Part shown: piece after piece, positions 47,881 through 59,607 of the stretch
Numbering within the stretch: position 1 is the stretch's first letter
Layout: each line of letters starts with the position of its first letter
Source of the DNA: Lactuca virosa
Lineage: Eukaryota; Streptophyta; Magnoliopsida; Asterales; Asteraceae
DNA: 64,000 nucleotides
NCBI GenBank assembly: GCA_928212115.1
Contig: CAKMRJ010003334.1
Span: 37,827,335-37,891,334 of the forward strand
Reading direction: 5' to 3'
Position numbers and translations under genes: made by a program
The notes under the pieces: generated by a model
Databases searched by the model: none
Seen by the model: only the letters and a program-made list of their open reading frames with translations
Told to the model about the DNA's origin: nothing

Positions 47881-48480
47881 TCTTTTAGTTCTTTATTTTA
47901 TGCAATAAATATTCACCAATTTGATATCAGAGCAGTTCGATTCACCATGAGAACATGTTCAGTGGCTAATTGAATTGTAGAATTAGGAGGTATTAGCTTG
48001 TTTCAATCAAAAATCGATTAAAAAAAAAGCAACATGCAGTCGATGATGCAACAACCGTGGAAGGTGGTGTGATTACATGAGGAATCAAATTGGAAATCAG
48101 GGGAGCAAATAGAAGTAGACCGGAAAAAGAATTAAATGTCGTACAAGTGTCACTGTCTGATGTTGCTAAAGAGAGAAAATGAAGTATCACTTAATTCGGT
48201 GATAAGCTTTAATACTCCAAAAGCAATGAGGATGGAAGGCTTAGTTTGGAGTCAAAAAGTAGTTATAATTGATAGTGGAGCTTCTCATAACTTCATTGGT
48301 GAAAGAAACGGGATTAAAAATTTGTGGGACAGCCGATTATAACATTTCCATGGTTGAAAAGGGATAAAGATTTGGCTTCAAGGTATAGAATTCAAAGAGG
48401 ATATCTTACCTCTTCGGTTGCCCAATTCGGATGTCATTTTTAGGCATTCAATGGTTGGCTTCTTGGCACCAATGGATGTT
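47881..48480 (+). pseudogene. Remnant of another gypsy element: PBS joined to protease
   Basis: tgatatcagagcag at 47922-47935 resembles a primer-binding site after an LTR end. About 200 bp later the frame VSLNSVISFNTPKAMRMEG leads to VVIIDSGASHNFIG near 48270, the aspartic-protease motif. The reading drifts out of frame after 48342, with LPLRLPNSDVIF recognisable near 48410. Most of gag and all later domains are missing. Confidence 0.6.
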
Positions 48481-48599
48481 AATTAGATGTCATTTTAGAC
48501 ATTCAATTGTCGCACAAAAACTCCTGTGGAACCCCTTAACTCTAACCCATCATCCGTTTATGTGGTGGATAACGCCTCCTCCTTTAAAAACTTTCCTTT

Positions 48600-48920
48600 A
48601 GGTGTAGAACTTGCTCATTAATACATATTTCTACTCATGTCATCATTTCGCAACCTGTTGAAGTTGCACTGTAGATATTTCTCTTAACCATGTGATTTGC
48701 AACCCCTTTTCTTCCAAGGGAGCCCTCCAAGTATCCAACATAGCATTCAACTCGGTCATAGTCTCTGCTACAAAAACAATGTCATCGGTAACAAACATAC
48801 ACGACACCGGACCTAGATCTCACTAAAAGCCTCGTTTATAATTACAACAAAAATGTATCGGCTAAGAGCAGATCCTTCTCGTAGCCTAATTTCTATTAGC
48901 CTAGTATGGTCCTTCTCGTA
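48600..48920 (-). pseudogene. LINE reverse-transcriptase fragment
   Basis: The minus strand encodes, in broken frames, YIFVVIINEAF, then MFVTDDIVFVAETMTELNAM and LDTWRAPLEEKGLQIT. This is the pattern around the (F/Y)ADD box of plant LINE-type RTs, with VTDD here. About 100 codons remain. Confidence 0.6.
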
Positions 48921-49079
48921 GCCTTGCCTTTTAGCTTCCAGGACCTAGTATGGTCCAACACCATATGAAGATCCATATTTAATTCTCTATATTCCTCCAG
49001 GACCTACCATGAAGCTGAATTGGATTTCAGAGATACAGTTGTTTTTCATTGCAACAAGGCCTCTAGCATACCCTCATCT

Positions 49080-49405
49080 TTCATGGTTGATTCAAGGAAG
49101 TTGGTTCATGGTTTAAATAAGAATGGACATGCTCTCATTATGGTTTTGAAGTTGATGAGCACAATCGATAGCGCCTCTATTGGAAAGAGAATCAATGGGC
49201 TACTTCTTGGACTTGGTGACCAATGATCATGCTCTAAACTACGAATATTACATTTTTATAGATTTTTGTAAGTTTACAACAAACATGATTTTTATTCACA
49301 TCTATAAATATAAATGAATCTTTCCTGGATTGCATTGTGTATCTAGTGAGTGTTAATATTCCGTCCCTTTTAAAAATCGCAATATAGTTTTTTTTTTTTC
49401 TCGAG
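49080..49405 (+). pseudogene. Partial genomic duplicate of the 5'-nucleotidase gene (exon 8 region)
   Basis: Matches the end of intron 7, exon 8, the start of intron 8, and then the exon 9/intron 9 border of the gene at 45469-47476. Its reading is KLVHGLNKNGHALIM... and later SIGKRINGLLLG. The 3' splice site is changed (CAG to CAA), about 30 codons of exon 8 and nearly all of exon 9 are deleted, and the GDHMGD motif is lost. Intron sequence is retained, so the copy arose at DNA level rather than through mRNA. Confidence 0.8.
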
Positions 49406-49954
49406 AGATTTCAAGCTGATTTGTACCAAAAGATTGCCTTAAGATATTATTGGAATCACTTCCACAATACTTTTAACTACATCTAATTTTTACTTAGAAA
49501 AACAATCCATACTCAAATTCATCAAGATAGAAAGTATGCATAAGCAAACAAACATCAAGGCAGAGAGTGAGTAACTTGGAGTTGATTGTATAACAGATGC
49601 AATATTGCAATTCTAAGGCAAAGCCCAAACTAGAAATCCTTTAACAGGGAACAAAAACAACATTCTTAAGTTGCTAGTGGCTTAAGCTTATTATTAGAAA
49701 CAAGAAACGACAACATGATACCTGTGGTAAAAATTCAATACCCTTGGCTTATGTATTTTCTACATAAAAGAGTACGACAGTGAAATCTACAACAGTAACA
49801 TATGAATCTAAAACTTCACACTACCAACACTTTGCTCCAAAATTGTGATCTAACTACAACAATACTTCACAATAACAAGACACAAAGAAAATAAAAAAGA
49901 AGGTGGTGCATATGCATTACATCAAAACACTGATACCTTTATAAAAAAATGGCC
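49406..49954 (-). other. Downstream/3' untranslated region of NUP1
   Basis: A+T-rich with no reading frame of note. It would hold the NUP1 3' UTR on the minus strand. Confidence 0.5.
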
Positions 49955-50282
49955 TCATTTCCTCCTGTTCTTGCTTTTAGTAACTCTCACCATCCTTCTT
50001 CCAGATTTATCACCACCACCAGACCCTAACGAAAAGCTTCCTCCACCAGCATTGAACTCTACACTAGATGACTGGAAAGGATTCTGAGGCGGCACTTGGT
50101 TTGGCTGGCCACCAAACTGGAAAGGAGCCGCCGCTTGTGGTGGGGCCGGGGTGGCTGAACCGAACATGAACCCTGGTGATGCAGCCACAGGAGCCGCCTG
50201 ACCAAATGGTGAAACAGAAACAGGACTTGGACTAGGAGTTTGCATAGAATCCTCTGCCATGCTGTCTTCCATACTCATCTGA

Positions 50283-50345
<63 letters not shown>

Positions 50346-53300
50346 GCAAAAACAGGAGTTGGGTTTCCAAAAACTGTGGAGGGGGTTGTGAAAGACGGCT
50401 TGGTGGGACCAGATGTGGTGAATGAAAACATGGAAGATCCTGTTGATGCGGTTGTATTAGATGATGCACCAAATGTGATAGGTGGAGTTGTGGCTGCAGA
50501 TGATGCCCCTGCCCCGAATGAGAATACGGAAGAGTTTGGGGGTTGCCAAGAAGAACCAAATATGCTAGTGGTGGAGGTGGACCCACTAGTGGAATTACCA
50601 GATTTGCCCTCTGAAGAACTAATACCAAAAGCCGGAGCGGAGGATCCAAACAGAGAGCTGCTTGAAGAAAACTGGAAGGGAACAGCCTGAGTAACAGGAG
50701 TAGATGTCTGTGTATTTGACTGAGAACCACTGGCGGCAGTAAAGAAAGACCCCTGCGACTGAGCAGTGGTGGTGGAAGTGGTGGCCGGAGAACTGAAACC
50801 AAAGAAAGCACCACCATTTGTGGTGGTGGCGGTGGTGGAAGTAGCTGCCGGAGAACTGAAGCCAAAGAGAGTAATGCCACTAGTGGTGGTGGTGGTGGAG
50901 GTAGCAGCCGGAGCACTGAAGCCAAAGAGAGCACCACCACTTGTGGTGGTGGTGGTGGAAGTGACTGCCGGAGAACTGAAGCCAAAGAGCGCGCCAGCAT
51001 TTGTTGTACTGGTGGTGGCGGTGGTGGAAGTAGCTGCCGAAGAACCGAAGCCAAAGAGAGCACTGCCACTAGTGGTGGTGGTGGTGGAAGTAGCAGCCGG
51101 AGAACTAAAGCCAAAGAGAGCACCACTTGTGGCGGCGGCGGCGGTGGAAGCGGCTGCCGGAGAACTAAAGCCAAAGGGAGAGCCACCATTTGTTGTAGTG
51201 GTGGTGGAAGTAGCTGCCGGAGAACTGAAGCCAAAGAGACCACCACCACTTGGGGTGGTGGTGGTGGCAAAAGGTGAGCTGCTTATGGCAGATTTTGGTT
51301 CCTTTTCAATTATAGCGTCGGCCTTCCCAGTTTCTGCCAAAGAAGCCGTTGGTTTAGAAGACCCGAAACTGAAGGTTGGTGGTGGTAAAGATGTAGTAGA
51401 GAAGACACTACTAGTGGCTATGGAAGTACTGGCGGGGGTAATATTGGAAGAGCTATTATTGAAAACTGAATTTGCATTTGCATCAGAAGCTGGAAAAGGA
51501 GTCGATGAAGAAAATACAGGAGAGCTCAAATCAGGTGTCATGGTGGGAGTGGGACCACTTGAGTCCTTTGCTGCTGAGCTGGCAAATGAGAACATAGCAC
51601 TTGTTGATGAAGCTGCAGGAATATTTTCCAGCTTTTGATCATTTCCATTTTCATCCTTGTTGGTGACCTTAACTTGATCATTCTTTGTGTCTAGATTAAA
51701 TACACTGCAGAAATATATATTTTCCAACTTCAGTTTCAGTAATAAGCAGAGAGCAAAAAAAAAAGTAAATAAAAGAATCTTCTTACCTGGTAGAATCAGG
51801 TGCTTTTGGTTTGGATTCTGAAAGCTCGCTACCAGAAAACTGAAATGGTGACACCTTTTCAGTAGGGGTAACCTTGTCTTTTTGTGTGGTGAAAGTTGAT
51901 GGAGGTGAGGTTGGGAATTTAAATCCTGTTTCTTGCTCAATAACATTCCCACCAAGAAATCCATCAGTTTTTGGAAATGGTGTGGCTTTTTCAGATTCTT
52001 TCAACTTGACTTTCTCTGAAGATTTTGCAACCGGAGTTACTTCAGCCACCACCGGAGTTGCTTCGACCGGTGCCGGAGTTTTGAAGACTTCCGGCGGTGT
52101 TGGAGGTTCAATGATGTCAGCAGAAGCAGGTTTGTTTGCTACTAAGCTTGTCTCTGGTTTATTGTATTCAACAACAGGTGGAATGGGCACATGCCCATTA
52201 ACATGGATGTCATCACCATCATCATCATCATCTAGCTCCCATGTATCCTTCATGAGACAAACACAAGTCAATATAGCTGCTGAAATATAACCAAAAATAG
52301 CAACAAAACAATAAATAAACACGACATACCTCAGGAGCACTCATCTGAAAAGCACGCCTCTTTTGAGGAGGTTCAGGTGGAAGAATTGAAGTTGAATCAT
52401 CAACTGTAACAATCTGTGAACTTTCTTTTATAGAAACTCCCAAATCACCATTAACAGGTGTCAACATGTTAAAAGGAACAGGGAACTTTCTTTCACCGTT
52501 TTCTTCAACTTTTTCTTTGCCTCGAGAGGTTGACTTACTAGTTGACTCATGCTGAAACTCTGATTTCTGAGTGTTATGAGAGGTCGGGAGAAATTTAGGT
52601 GAATCCACTTTCTCCAAGCTTCTAAGAGCCTGACCATGGAGCATATTTGATGTCAGTTTAGTGGGCGATTTTGGAGTCAATCTTTCAAGTTGCTGGAATA
52701 TTTTTGTAGCTGTTTGAGTTGACTTTGCTGGAACAGATCCATGGATAGTGGTGTCCCCATTTTCTTCAGGTTTGTTCTCTAAAAGCATTGGTTGTTGAAA
52801 AGTAGTGTATCCAAGTTCTCTTTTTTCTCTTGACTGTAATAAAAGATTAGGTTTTTGTCGAGTTCTACGCAGTGGGCCCCCAGATCCAAAATCATCATCT
52901 AGAACAGAACTCCTACGTTTTAGAGACTGAGAAGATGTTGACATGATTTCCTGGAAATTATGTAAGAAGATAAAAGATTCTACTTCAGTAAAAAGAAAAA
53001 CTAAGGAGTAAGTTTGATAGATGTAAGTCAATTAGGCAAATGCAAACCTTTTGGTTAAAATTTAAAGGACTTTTGGTATTATATGGTGTCCTAGCCATGC
53101 TGTACATTGCTGACCTGCCTCTTGATCTTGGTGTCAAGAAACCATTTTCAAGACCTTTGAAATTGTTTGCAGTTTTTGGAGTAATTGATGTTTTTTGAAG
53201 GCTTGTTGTGGTGTTATGGCTGGTTAATCCAAGTGGCGATGGTGCTAACTTTGTAGGCCTGGATCCCATGTAAGACTTTGCCACCTCAGCAGGTGAAGGA

Positions 53301-56300
53301 GTCTCCTCTTCAAGAACCTGAAGATAATATAATAATATATTATAGATAAAAATCACACACAGAAAAAGAGACAAGCATGAAAACATTACTCACTTTTGAA
53401 CTGACAAAGGGAGTTGAAATAGCAGCATAGAAGTTATCCCTGTTGTCTCCGTGTTTTTTCATTGAGCCACTTGTTGATGCTTCAAGCCTTAAAAGAGGAG
53501 AAGGCGAACTATGAGGCTTTGCTCCATTTATGTCTACAACATTATCAGGTGACTCGGTGGTTCTTGAATGCAACAATGTTGTCAAGTGCTGGATTTCAGA
53601 TCTGTAGCAGTATGTAACATCAGTGTGCCATTTTTGTTCATTTAACAATATGGAATAACTTTCTTCTTCTTTTTTGATTTTTGACTTTGAAAGAGAATGT
53701 TGCAAATTCAATCAAGAGTCCAAAATGGAAAATTTTAGAATTCTTATGCAACCAAGAAAGTTGATTCCCATGCAACAAAAAGTAATTTATGCAAAATTCA
53801 AAACACCGAGTATTTTCCCTCTACTTCAAACATGATGAGAGACAGAAATCAACAGATAATGAAATTAAAGGAAAACAGGAAGAATTAGGGAAGAAGAAGA
53901 TGATATCATTGAATCTAATGAAATGAATTACAAACTGTGATATTGAATGAAGTAATAACCTCAAACAATCCCAGGGAATCTCCCTCTCTCTAGCTAAATG
54001 CTAAGAGTCGATAATCTTTCCACAATACTAATCGATACCCTGAAATGAAATGCATCCTCTCTCTTTATTCTTCTCTTTCTCCTAACTAACTCATTAGCCA
54101 CTTTCCAGATTTGCCCCTGTGGTCCTTCTAAAAGACCCTTGCCATATCATTGTGTTGTTTGTGTGTTTGCTTTAGTAATTCTAATATCTTATCAAAACAC
54201 ACAAAAGTACAACCTTGAAATTGCATGAGATATGATTACAACGAAATATTTTACCTTAAAAGCAAGTTTTTGGTTAGAGTGGAAATCAAAGCAACCTCTC
54301 CATAAATGCCGTGAAATCATATTGCAGCTTATTGACAAATGAGCATACCCCAATATGTAATATGATGTAAAGATAAAAAGTTACCACTAAAGCGTAAATA
54401 ATAGCAATGTAGGATTGTACTAAGAGAAAGACCAACCTAGTAAAGGTTTTTTGTTTCAACATTTGCTCAAGCTCTGATATCCCAGTGGCAGCAGAATTCA
54501 TGTCTTGATCAGTGCTAGCTTTTGATACTCCAATAGAATTCTTCAGTTCAAGAAATCAAAAGTGCATTGGGGTTACAAAAGTTTCAAACAAAATGGTTGG
54601 ATAAAGCATTAAGACAATGACATAAGAGATTGTGTAGTTCATTATTTCAAGTAAAGGGCATCTGAATTTGACTCTTAAGAGAAAGCAGCTCAGATTAGAA
54701 ACAATATACAGGAATCAGGACAAAACCAGCAACATAAGTCATGAAGAAATAGTGAAATACGATACAACCCAACAAAAAAAATGTATTATTTTGCTTTCTG
54801 ACTAATATTTGCAAAATTCAAGAAAGTTCTTGATTTAAATGTAATATGTGAAAGCTAAAGGAAGTTTTGAACCTTAGACTTGAGCAAAAATTTAAGATGG
54901 TATTAGTACAGTTATTGACACCAGCATACCACATGTGAAGCACACAGATAAAGAACTTACATTTCTCCCTACATCCTGAGAAACATTTTGTGGTTCTTCA
55001 CTAATCCCTGTCAACATAAGAATTTTTGTAAGGAACATGTACCTCATAAAGTAGAATTTCTCTGTAGCTGAACTCTTAAAGTTTAAGATTTCAAATTCAC
55101 ACATGCACAACAGTTATCTTTTCCACATGAGGGCAAAAAATTGAAATGTTCAAGAATATTTATTCCATCCATATGACAAGCATTTTAATCCGAGCAACAC
55201 AAAAACGGTTTCTCACCTATGTGCATATGACCATGAGGAGTTTACTCTCCCATAGATACGACTCACAATTCTAAGCTAGGTGTCATCCTTTCCATTTACT
55301 ATTGAGCTAGTACAAATACATGAGATCATGAGCTCAGTCTCCAAAATATAAATGTCATATTTGCTTGTTTCAAGCATCATGACTCTCTTTCACTGATGAA
55401 CTCGTAAACATGCTTTGGAAGCAAAGTTCCATGACTACTGCCTAATTTAGAGTTCCAACCTAAAGCTCTTAGATATCTCAATTCACATAATTTGAATGAC
55501 TGTAAGACCTCGTGAAATCGGAACTGCATATTCATAGGAAACCAAGAAATTTTAGAGTTGTCATTCAAAGATTTCAATTATACATTTACATATGACTAAA
55601 ATATTGCATATTCATGATGTCATTTCAACTTCATAATAGTTAAACTCAGGGAAAGTCATATTTCCTCAGCATTGAAAACCCAATGTTGCACATAAATAAT
55701 GCCTAGCCTATATCAAGTTTTTGTACATAAAGACTTATAAACTACACATCCACACTAATGAGAAACATTGGACAAAATTCACTGTCATGATAATATATCC
55801 TTTTATAACCCCAAAAAGTCTCAACCTAAAGACTCAATTTTCTCAAGGTACAAATTAAATGAGTAAAAACTATCAATAAACCCTAATTTGACTGACTATG
55901 AATAGATAAGTGGCTTTCTGCAGCCATATTGAAGAAAAGCTTAGGCAGTTGAAACATGCAGCAAAAAGAATTTGGCCAACAGAAACCAAGCATTTCTGAA
56001 AGATAAGACCAACGGTGTAACAAGAGATAAGCATCTTTCAACCGCTAAATTAAAACCCCCGAGCAATTCAAAAATGCAGAAACAAGATTTCAACAAGAAA
56101 AAACTAAATAATAATTGCAATACCTGTGATGTCGTAAAATGAATGCCTTTTTACAGCCAAAGGAAAAAACTAATCAAATGAAAAAGAACGCAGCAATCAT
56201 CCAATAGAAAACAGAAAAACCTAATACATAGCACACCAATTTTGATACCCTACAATAGCCATAAGAAATAGCATTTGGATACAGCCAAATAAACCCTAAT

Positions 56301-56614
56301 TAAGCTGACACAGGCAAGAAATGATTAAAATTTTATTCGAATGAGAGAAAAAGCGTTGAACCTGGCAGCCCTTGTAAAGATAGGGGAGGAAGACGCTTGC
56401 GGAAAACACCGAAGAGCTTATGAACCCCGGCATAGATGAGTCTGGAAGCAGGGTCCACAAGCTTCGTAAATAGGCCAGGATTGTTGTTCCTGAGTGCCGT
56501 AGGAGGTCTATCATAAGGCGTCGCCGGAGTACTACGCCGGTAAGGCCTCTTACGGAACTTTCCTCCGGCTCCGCTGCTTTCGTAGGGAGCCCTTCCGTCG
56601 CCCGCCGTCGCCAT
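49955..56614 (-). CDS. NUP1: Nuclear-basket FG nucleoporin NUP1/NUP136
   Basis: Plant functional counterpart of Nup153: nuclear-basket side of the pore, mRNA export and nuclear shape (family knowledge). Eight exons on the minus strand, all in frame: 56614-56362, 55007-54961, 54540-54437, 53601-53394, 53317-53048, 52950-52330, 52247-51787, 51704-49955. They total 3714 nt, or 1237 aa; the Arabidopsis protein is of similar length. Start MATAGDGRAPYESSGAGGKF chosen for its match to the family N-terminus: a basic GKFRKRPYRR, TPYDRPPTA, then a possible amphipathic helix LFTKLVDPASRLIYAG. The middle has LEQMLKQKTFTRSEIQHLTT, another family block. The last exon carries FG repeats, including eight ~20-residue tandem copies of ALFGFSSPAATSTTTTT (residues ~802-970), then a run of about 20 Asn and a basic tail ending KSKNRRK. 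An upstream in-frame Met at 56749 is unlikely to be the start. Confidence 0.93.
50285..50345. repeat. (ATT)n microsatellite coding for poly-Asn in NUP1
   Basis: About 20 triplets. On the minus strand they are AAT codons giving a run of about 20 Asn near residues 1108-1128. Length is likely to vary between individuals. Confidence 0.9.
50758..51258 (-). repeat. Coding minisatellite of eight ~60-bp units (FG repeats of NUP1)
   Basis: Eight units, each giving LFGF (one PFGF, one FFGF), SSPAA and a Thr-rich spacer. Sequence such as gaagccaaagagagcacc is repeated almost unchanged, so units spread by tandem duplication. Confidence 0.85.
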
Positions 56615-56990
56615 AGGAGAGGCTGTAGCTGTTGAAGAGATTAATTGCGTAGAGGTTGAGAGAGAAAAGAGAAAGAGAATGAAGTTGAAATTAGGGTTTT
56701 TATTCGTGCACAAATGAGGCTTATGATTTATTAAATTTTTTTTAGACAAAATGACAGGCCCCGCTTGGCAAATGTACTAGCTTGGTCAATATAAGAAATT
56801 TATTACAAATATAATCCATAAGTTTGAAAAACCTTGTAAGAATAGTCCTTATGGTATTCTTCATTTACAAATAAATTCTTACTATTTTTTTTTCTTTTTA
56901 ATGGTTATAACTAAATAAAAGAAAATAGCCCCTCTTTCTTTCTCTTTCTTTTAATTGTTGTAATTAAATAAAAGAAAATGGGTTTATTTA

Positions 56991-57012
<22 letters not shown>
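56615..57012 (-). promoter_or_regulatory. Upstream region of NUP1
   Basis: On the minus strand, a pyrimidine-rich leader (ctctttctcttttctctctc type) and aaaccctaat (about 56690-56700), a telo-box-like word common in plant housekeeping promoters, lie within 100 bp of the start codon. No clear TATA box. Confidence 0.45.

Positions 57013-57058
<46 letters not shown>
57013..57058. repeat. (TA)n microsatellite after a (TC)n run
   Basis: About 46 bp of TA preceded by (CT)n from about 56992. Gypsy F pol starts directly after it. Confidence 0.9.
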
Positions 57059-57059
<1 letters not shown>

Positions 57060-57060
57060 G

Positions 57061-59085
57061 TGTTTGGACTAATCTTCATGAGAAATCATTTGAAGAGTTG
57101 AAGAAAAAATTATATGTGTAACCCATTCTCGCATTACTATAAGGAACAAAAGATTTTGCAGTGTACAATGATGCATCTAGTATTGGTTTGGGCTGTGACC
57201 TTACCCAAAAGGGTAAAATGATAGCTTATGCATTTGTGTAGTTAACGGTGAATGAACTGAACTATCATACTCATGAACTAGAACTAGAATTTGTAATTCA
57301 TGCTTTGAAGATATGGAGACGCTACTTGTATGGAAAAAAATGTAAGTTGTACACAACTCATAAGATTTTGCAATATTTGTTTAGTCGGAAAGACTTAAAC
57401 ATGAGACAAAGATTGTGGCTAGAATTGTTCAAGGATTATGCGTGCAAGATTGCTTACCATCCCGGTGTAGCAAATATAATAGCACATGCCTTGAGTAGGA
57501 AGAAAATTGGAGAAATAAGATGTATGAAAGCTTTAAGGAATTGAGTGATATATTCGATTATGGAAGTATCGAAAGAAGCCTAATTAACTGCAACAAAGAA
57601 AGAGAATGTGAAAAAGGAAAAATTAGGAAGATCAATAATTTTTGAGCAAAATTCAGATGGAGTGAAAACCATTCAAGGACGATTTTGTGGGTGCCCATGT
57701 TTGGGAGTGTAAGGAAGATGTTGCTTGACGAAGTTCATAAAGCAAAGTATTTAGTGCATCCTGGAAGCACTAAAATGTACTTTGGATTTAAAGACATTTT
57801 ATTGGCGGCTAATAATAAAGATTGATATAGAAAAGTACATTAGTGGTAGTTTGACTTGTTCTTTAGTCAAATCGATCGCTAACACCATTATGGTGATTTA
57901 GAGCTACTTGATGTATCACAATGGGAGTGAGACAAAATCAACATAGATTTTGTAACAAAACTGGCAAATACTAAGAAGGGTTATGACATGATTTGTGTGG
58001 TCGTGGACAAATTAACCAAGAGTGCACTTTTCCTCGCAACAAGAGAAATGTGTCCATGGAAAAGTTTACAAAGTTATATGTGAAAGATATGGTGAGGAGG
58101 CATGACATCTCATTATGTATTGGGGTTGATATAGACAGTTCTTTCACCTCACATTTTTCCAGAGCATGCAAGAAGAATTACAAATCTAAGTCTGAGTACT
58201 ACTTACCATCCTCAACACAGATGGTTAAAGTGAAAGGATAATTCAAACTTAGAAGATGTGTTGGGAGCTTGTGTGTTAGAGTTTTCATGCACTTTGGACT
58301 GAGCATCTTCATTTGATTGAATTTTCTTACCACTATCATTTGATAATTAAAACGACACCATATTTGGCATTGTATAGACAGAGGTGCATATCACCGTCTT
58401 GTTGGTTACAAGCAGGTGAGAAAACATTTATGGGGCCAAGTCTAATTCATGAAACAACTTAGAAGGTAAAAGATGTAAACCTTTAGAACCGTCTGATGAC
58501 ATTTAGAGTAGGTGATCAAGTGTCGTTGAAAGTGTCACCATGGGAAGATGGATTCATTTTGGGAAGAGAATAAAGCTTAATCCTAGATATATCATGGTAT
58601 TTAATATTTTAGAGTGGATTAGAAAACAAGTTTATAGAATATAGTTACCTCAAGAGTTTAATGTGATTTATAATGTATTGTCATGTGTGTTATTTGAGGA
58701 AGTAGTTGGTGGAAAATGTAGAATTTTTTCCATTGAATGTTTTGGAGCGGATTGGAAAACAAACATATAGATTGGAGTTACCGAAAGAGTTTAATGTGAT
58801 TTATAATGTATTTCATGTGTGCTACTTGAGGAAGTGGTCGGTGGAAATGTAAAATTTTGCCATTATAAGAAGTTCGTATGGATGAGAACAAACGCCTTAT
58901 TGAAGAACCAGAAGAGATTATTGACTGAAAAGTCAAGAAATTAAGAAGAAAGATAATTAATTTGGTTATTGTGAAGTAAAAGTGGTTAATATGGCCCAAC
59001 CTTACATGAGAGACAGAGTGAGAGATGAAAAGAAGATCTCGCTGCTCTTTTGGATACAACAATTTTGATGACGGGATCGTCCTAA
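57061..59085 (+). pseudogene. Gypsy element F pol: RNase H and integrase, decayed
   Basis: Plus-strand reading DFAVYNDASSIGLGCDLTQK, then THELELEFVIHALKIWRRYL and LNMRQRLWLELFKDY with HALSRKK (RNase H end). Decayed zinc-binding and integrase core follow (IDFVTKLANT near 57945, VVDKLTKSALF near 58000), and tail remnants after 58500, including a locally repeated GADWKTNI-like stretch. Many stops. The 5' end is lost at the (TA)n tract. Confidence 0.75.
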
Positions 59086-59097
59086 GGGGAGTGTAGT

Positions 59098-59607
59098 TGT
59101 AACATCATGTTTTTGGAGCAAATTAAAGTTTTTGATAAATAATAAATTAAATAATAATAAAAATAATAAATAATAATTTTATTAGCTAAATAATAATCTT
59201 GTTGAATCTTCTACTATGGAAAGCTTATTCGAAATACAAACAAGAAAAAGAAAAATAGACACGAGGAACGAGAAGTGATAATTAGGTCAACTTGTCATAA
59301 CTAGTTTCAAGGACCTAAATTGTTAAAGTAATGATGGAGTGGGAAAAAATCCGTAGCTTTGAAACTTCACTTAAATGACTTAGCGTAACGTGTATATTTT
59401 GAGAAATAAGAAACTTGGGAGACCACTCTTGCATATAGTAAAAAACATAAATATCTAGTTAAGTGTTAGCGCCAATTTGAAAGACCTAAATCGTGACTTA
59501 ACTTGGGAGAGCTTTCAATTGTGATTTCAAGAACTTAGAGAGAGATTTGAGATTAATGTTTAAATACTTAGATTACCTTAAATAACATGTACTCTTTTTT
59601 ATCAAGT
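59098..59607 (+). repeat. LTR start of element F, cut by element G
   Basis: TGTAACATCATG follows a purine-rich ctaaggggagtgtagt, as expected for a 3' LTR after its polypurine tract. About 510 bp remain before element G begins. Confidence 0.5.

Noticed and set aside
50275..51270. 331-codon minus-strand frame rich in Pro, Leu and poly-Ile
   Set aside because: An out-of-frame reading of the NUP1 repeat exon; Pro/Leu/Ile composition follows from repeat codons.
50766..51638. 290-codon plus-strand open frame antisense to NUP1
   Set aside because: It is the mirror of the low-complexity FG minisatellite. The periodic DNA keeps several frames open, and the minus-strand NUP1 exon explains the sequence fully.
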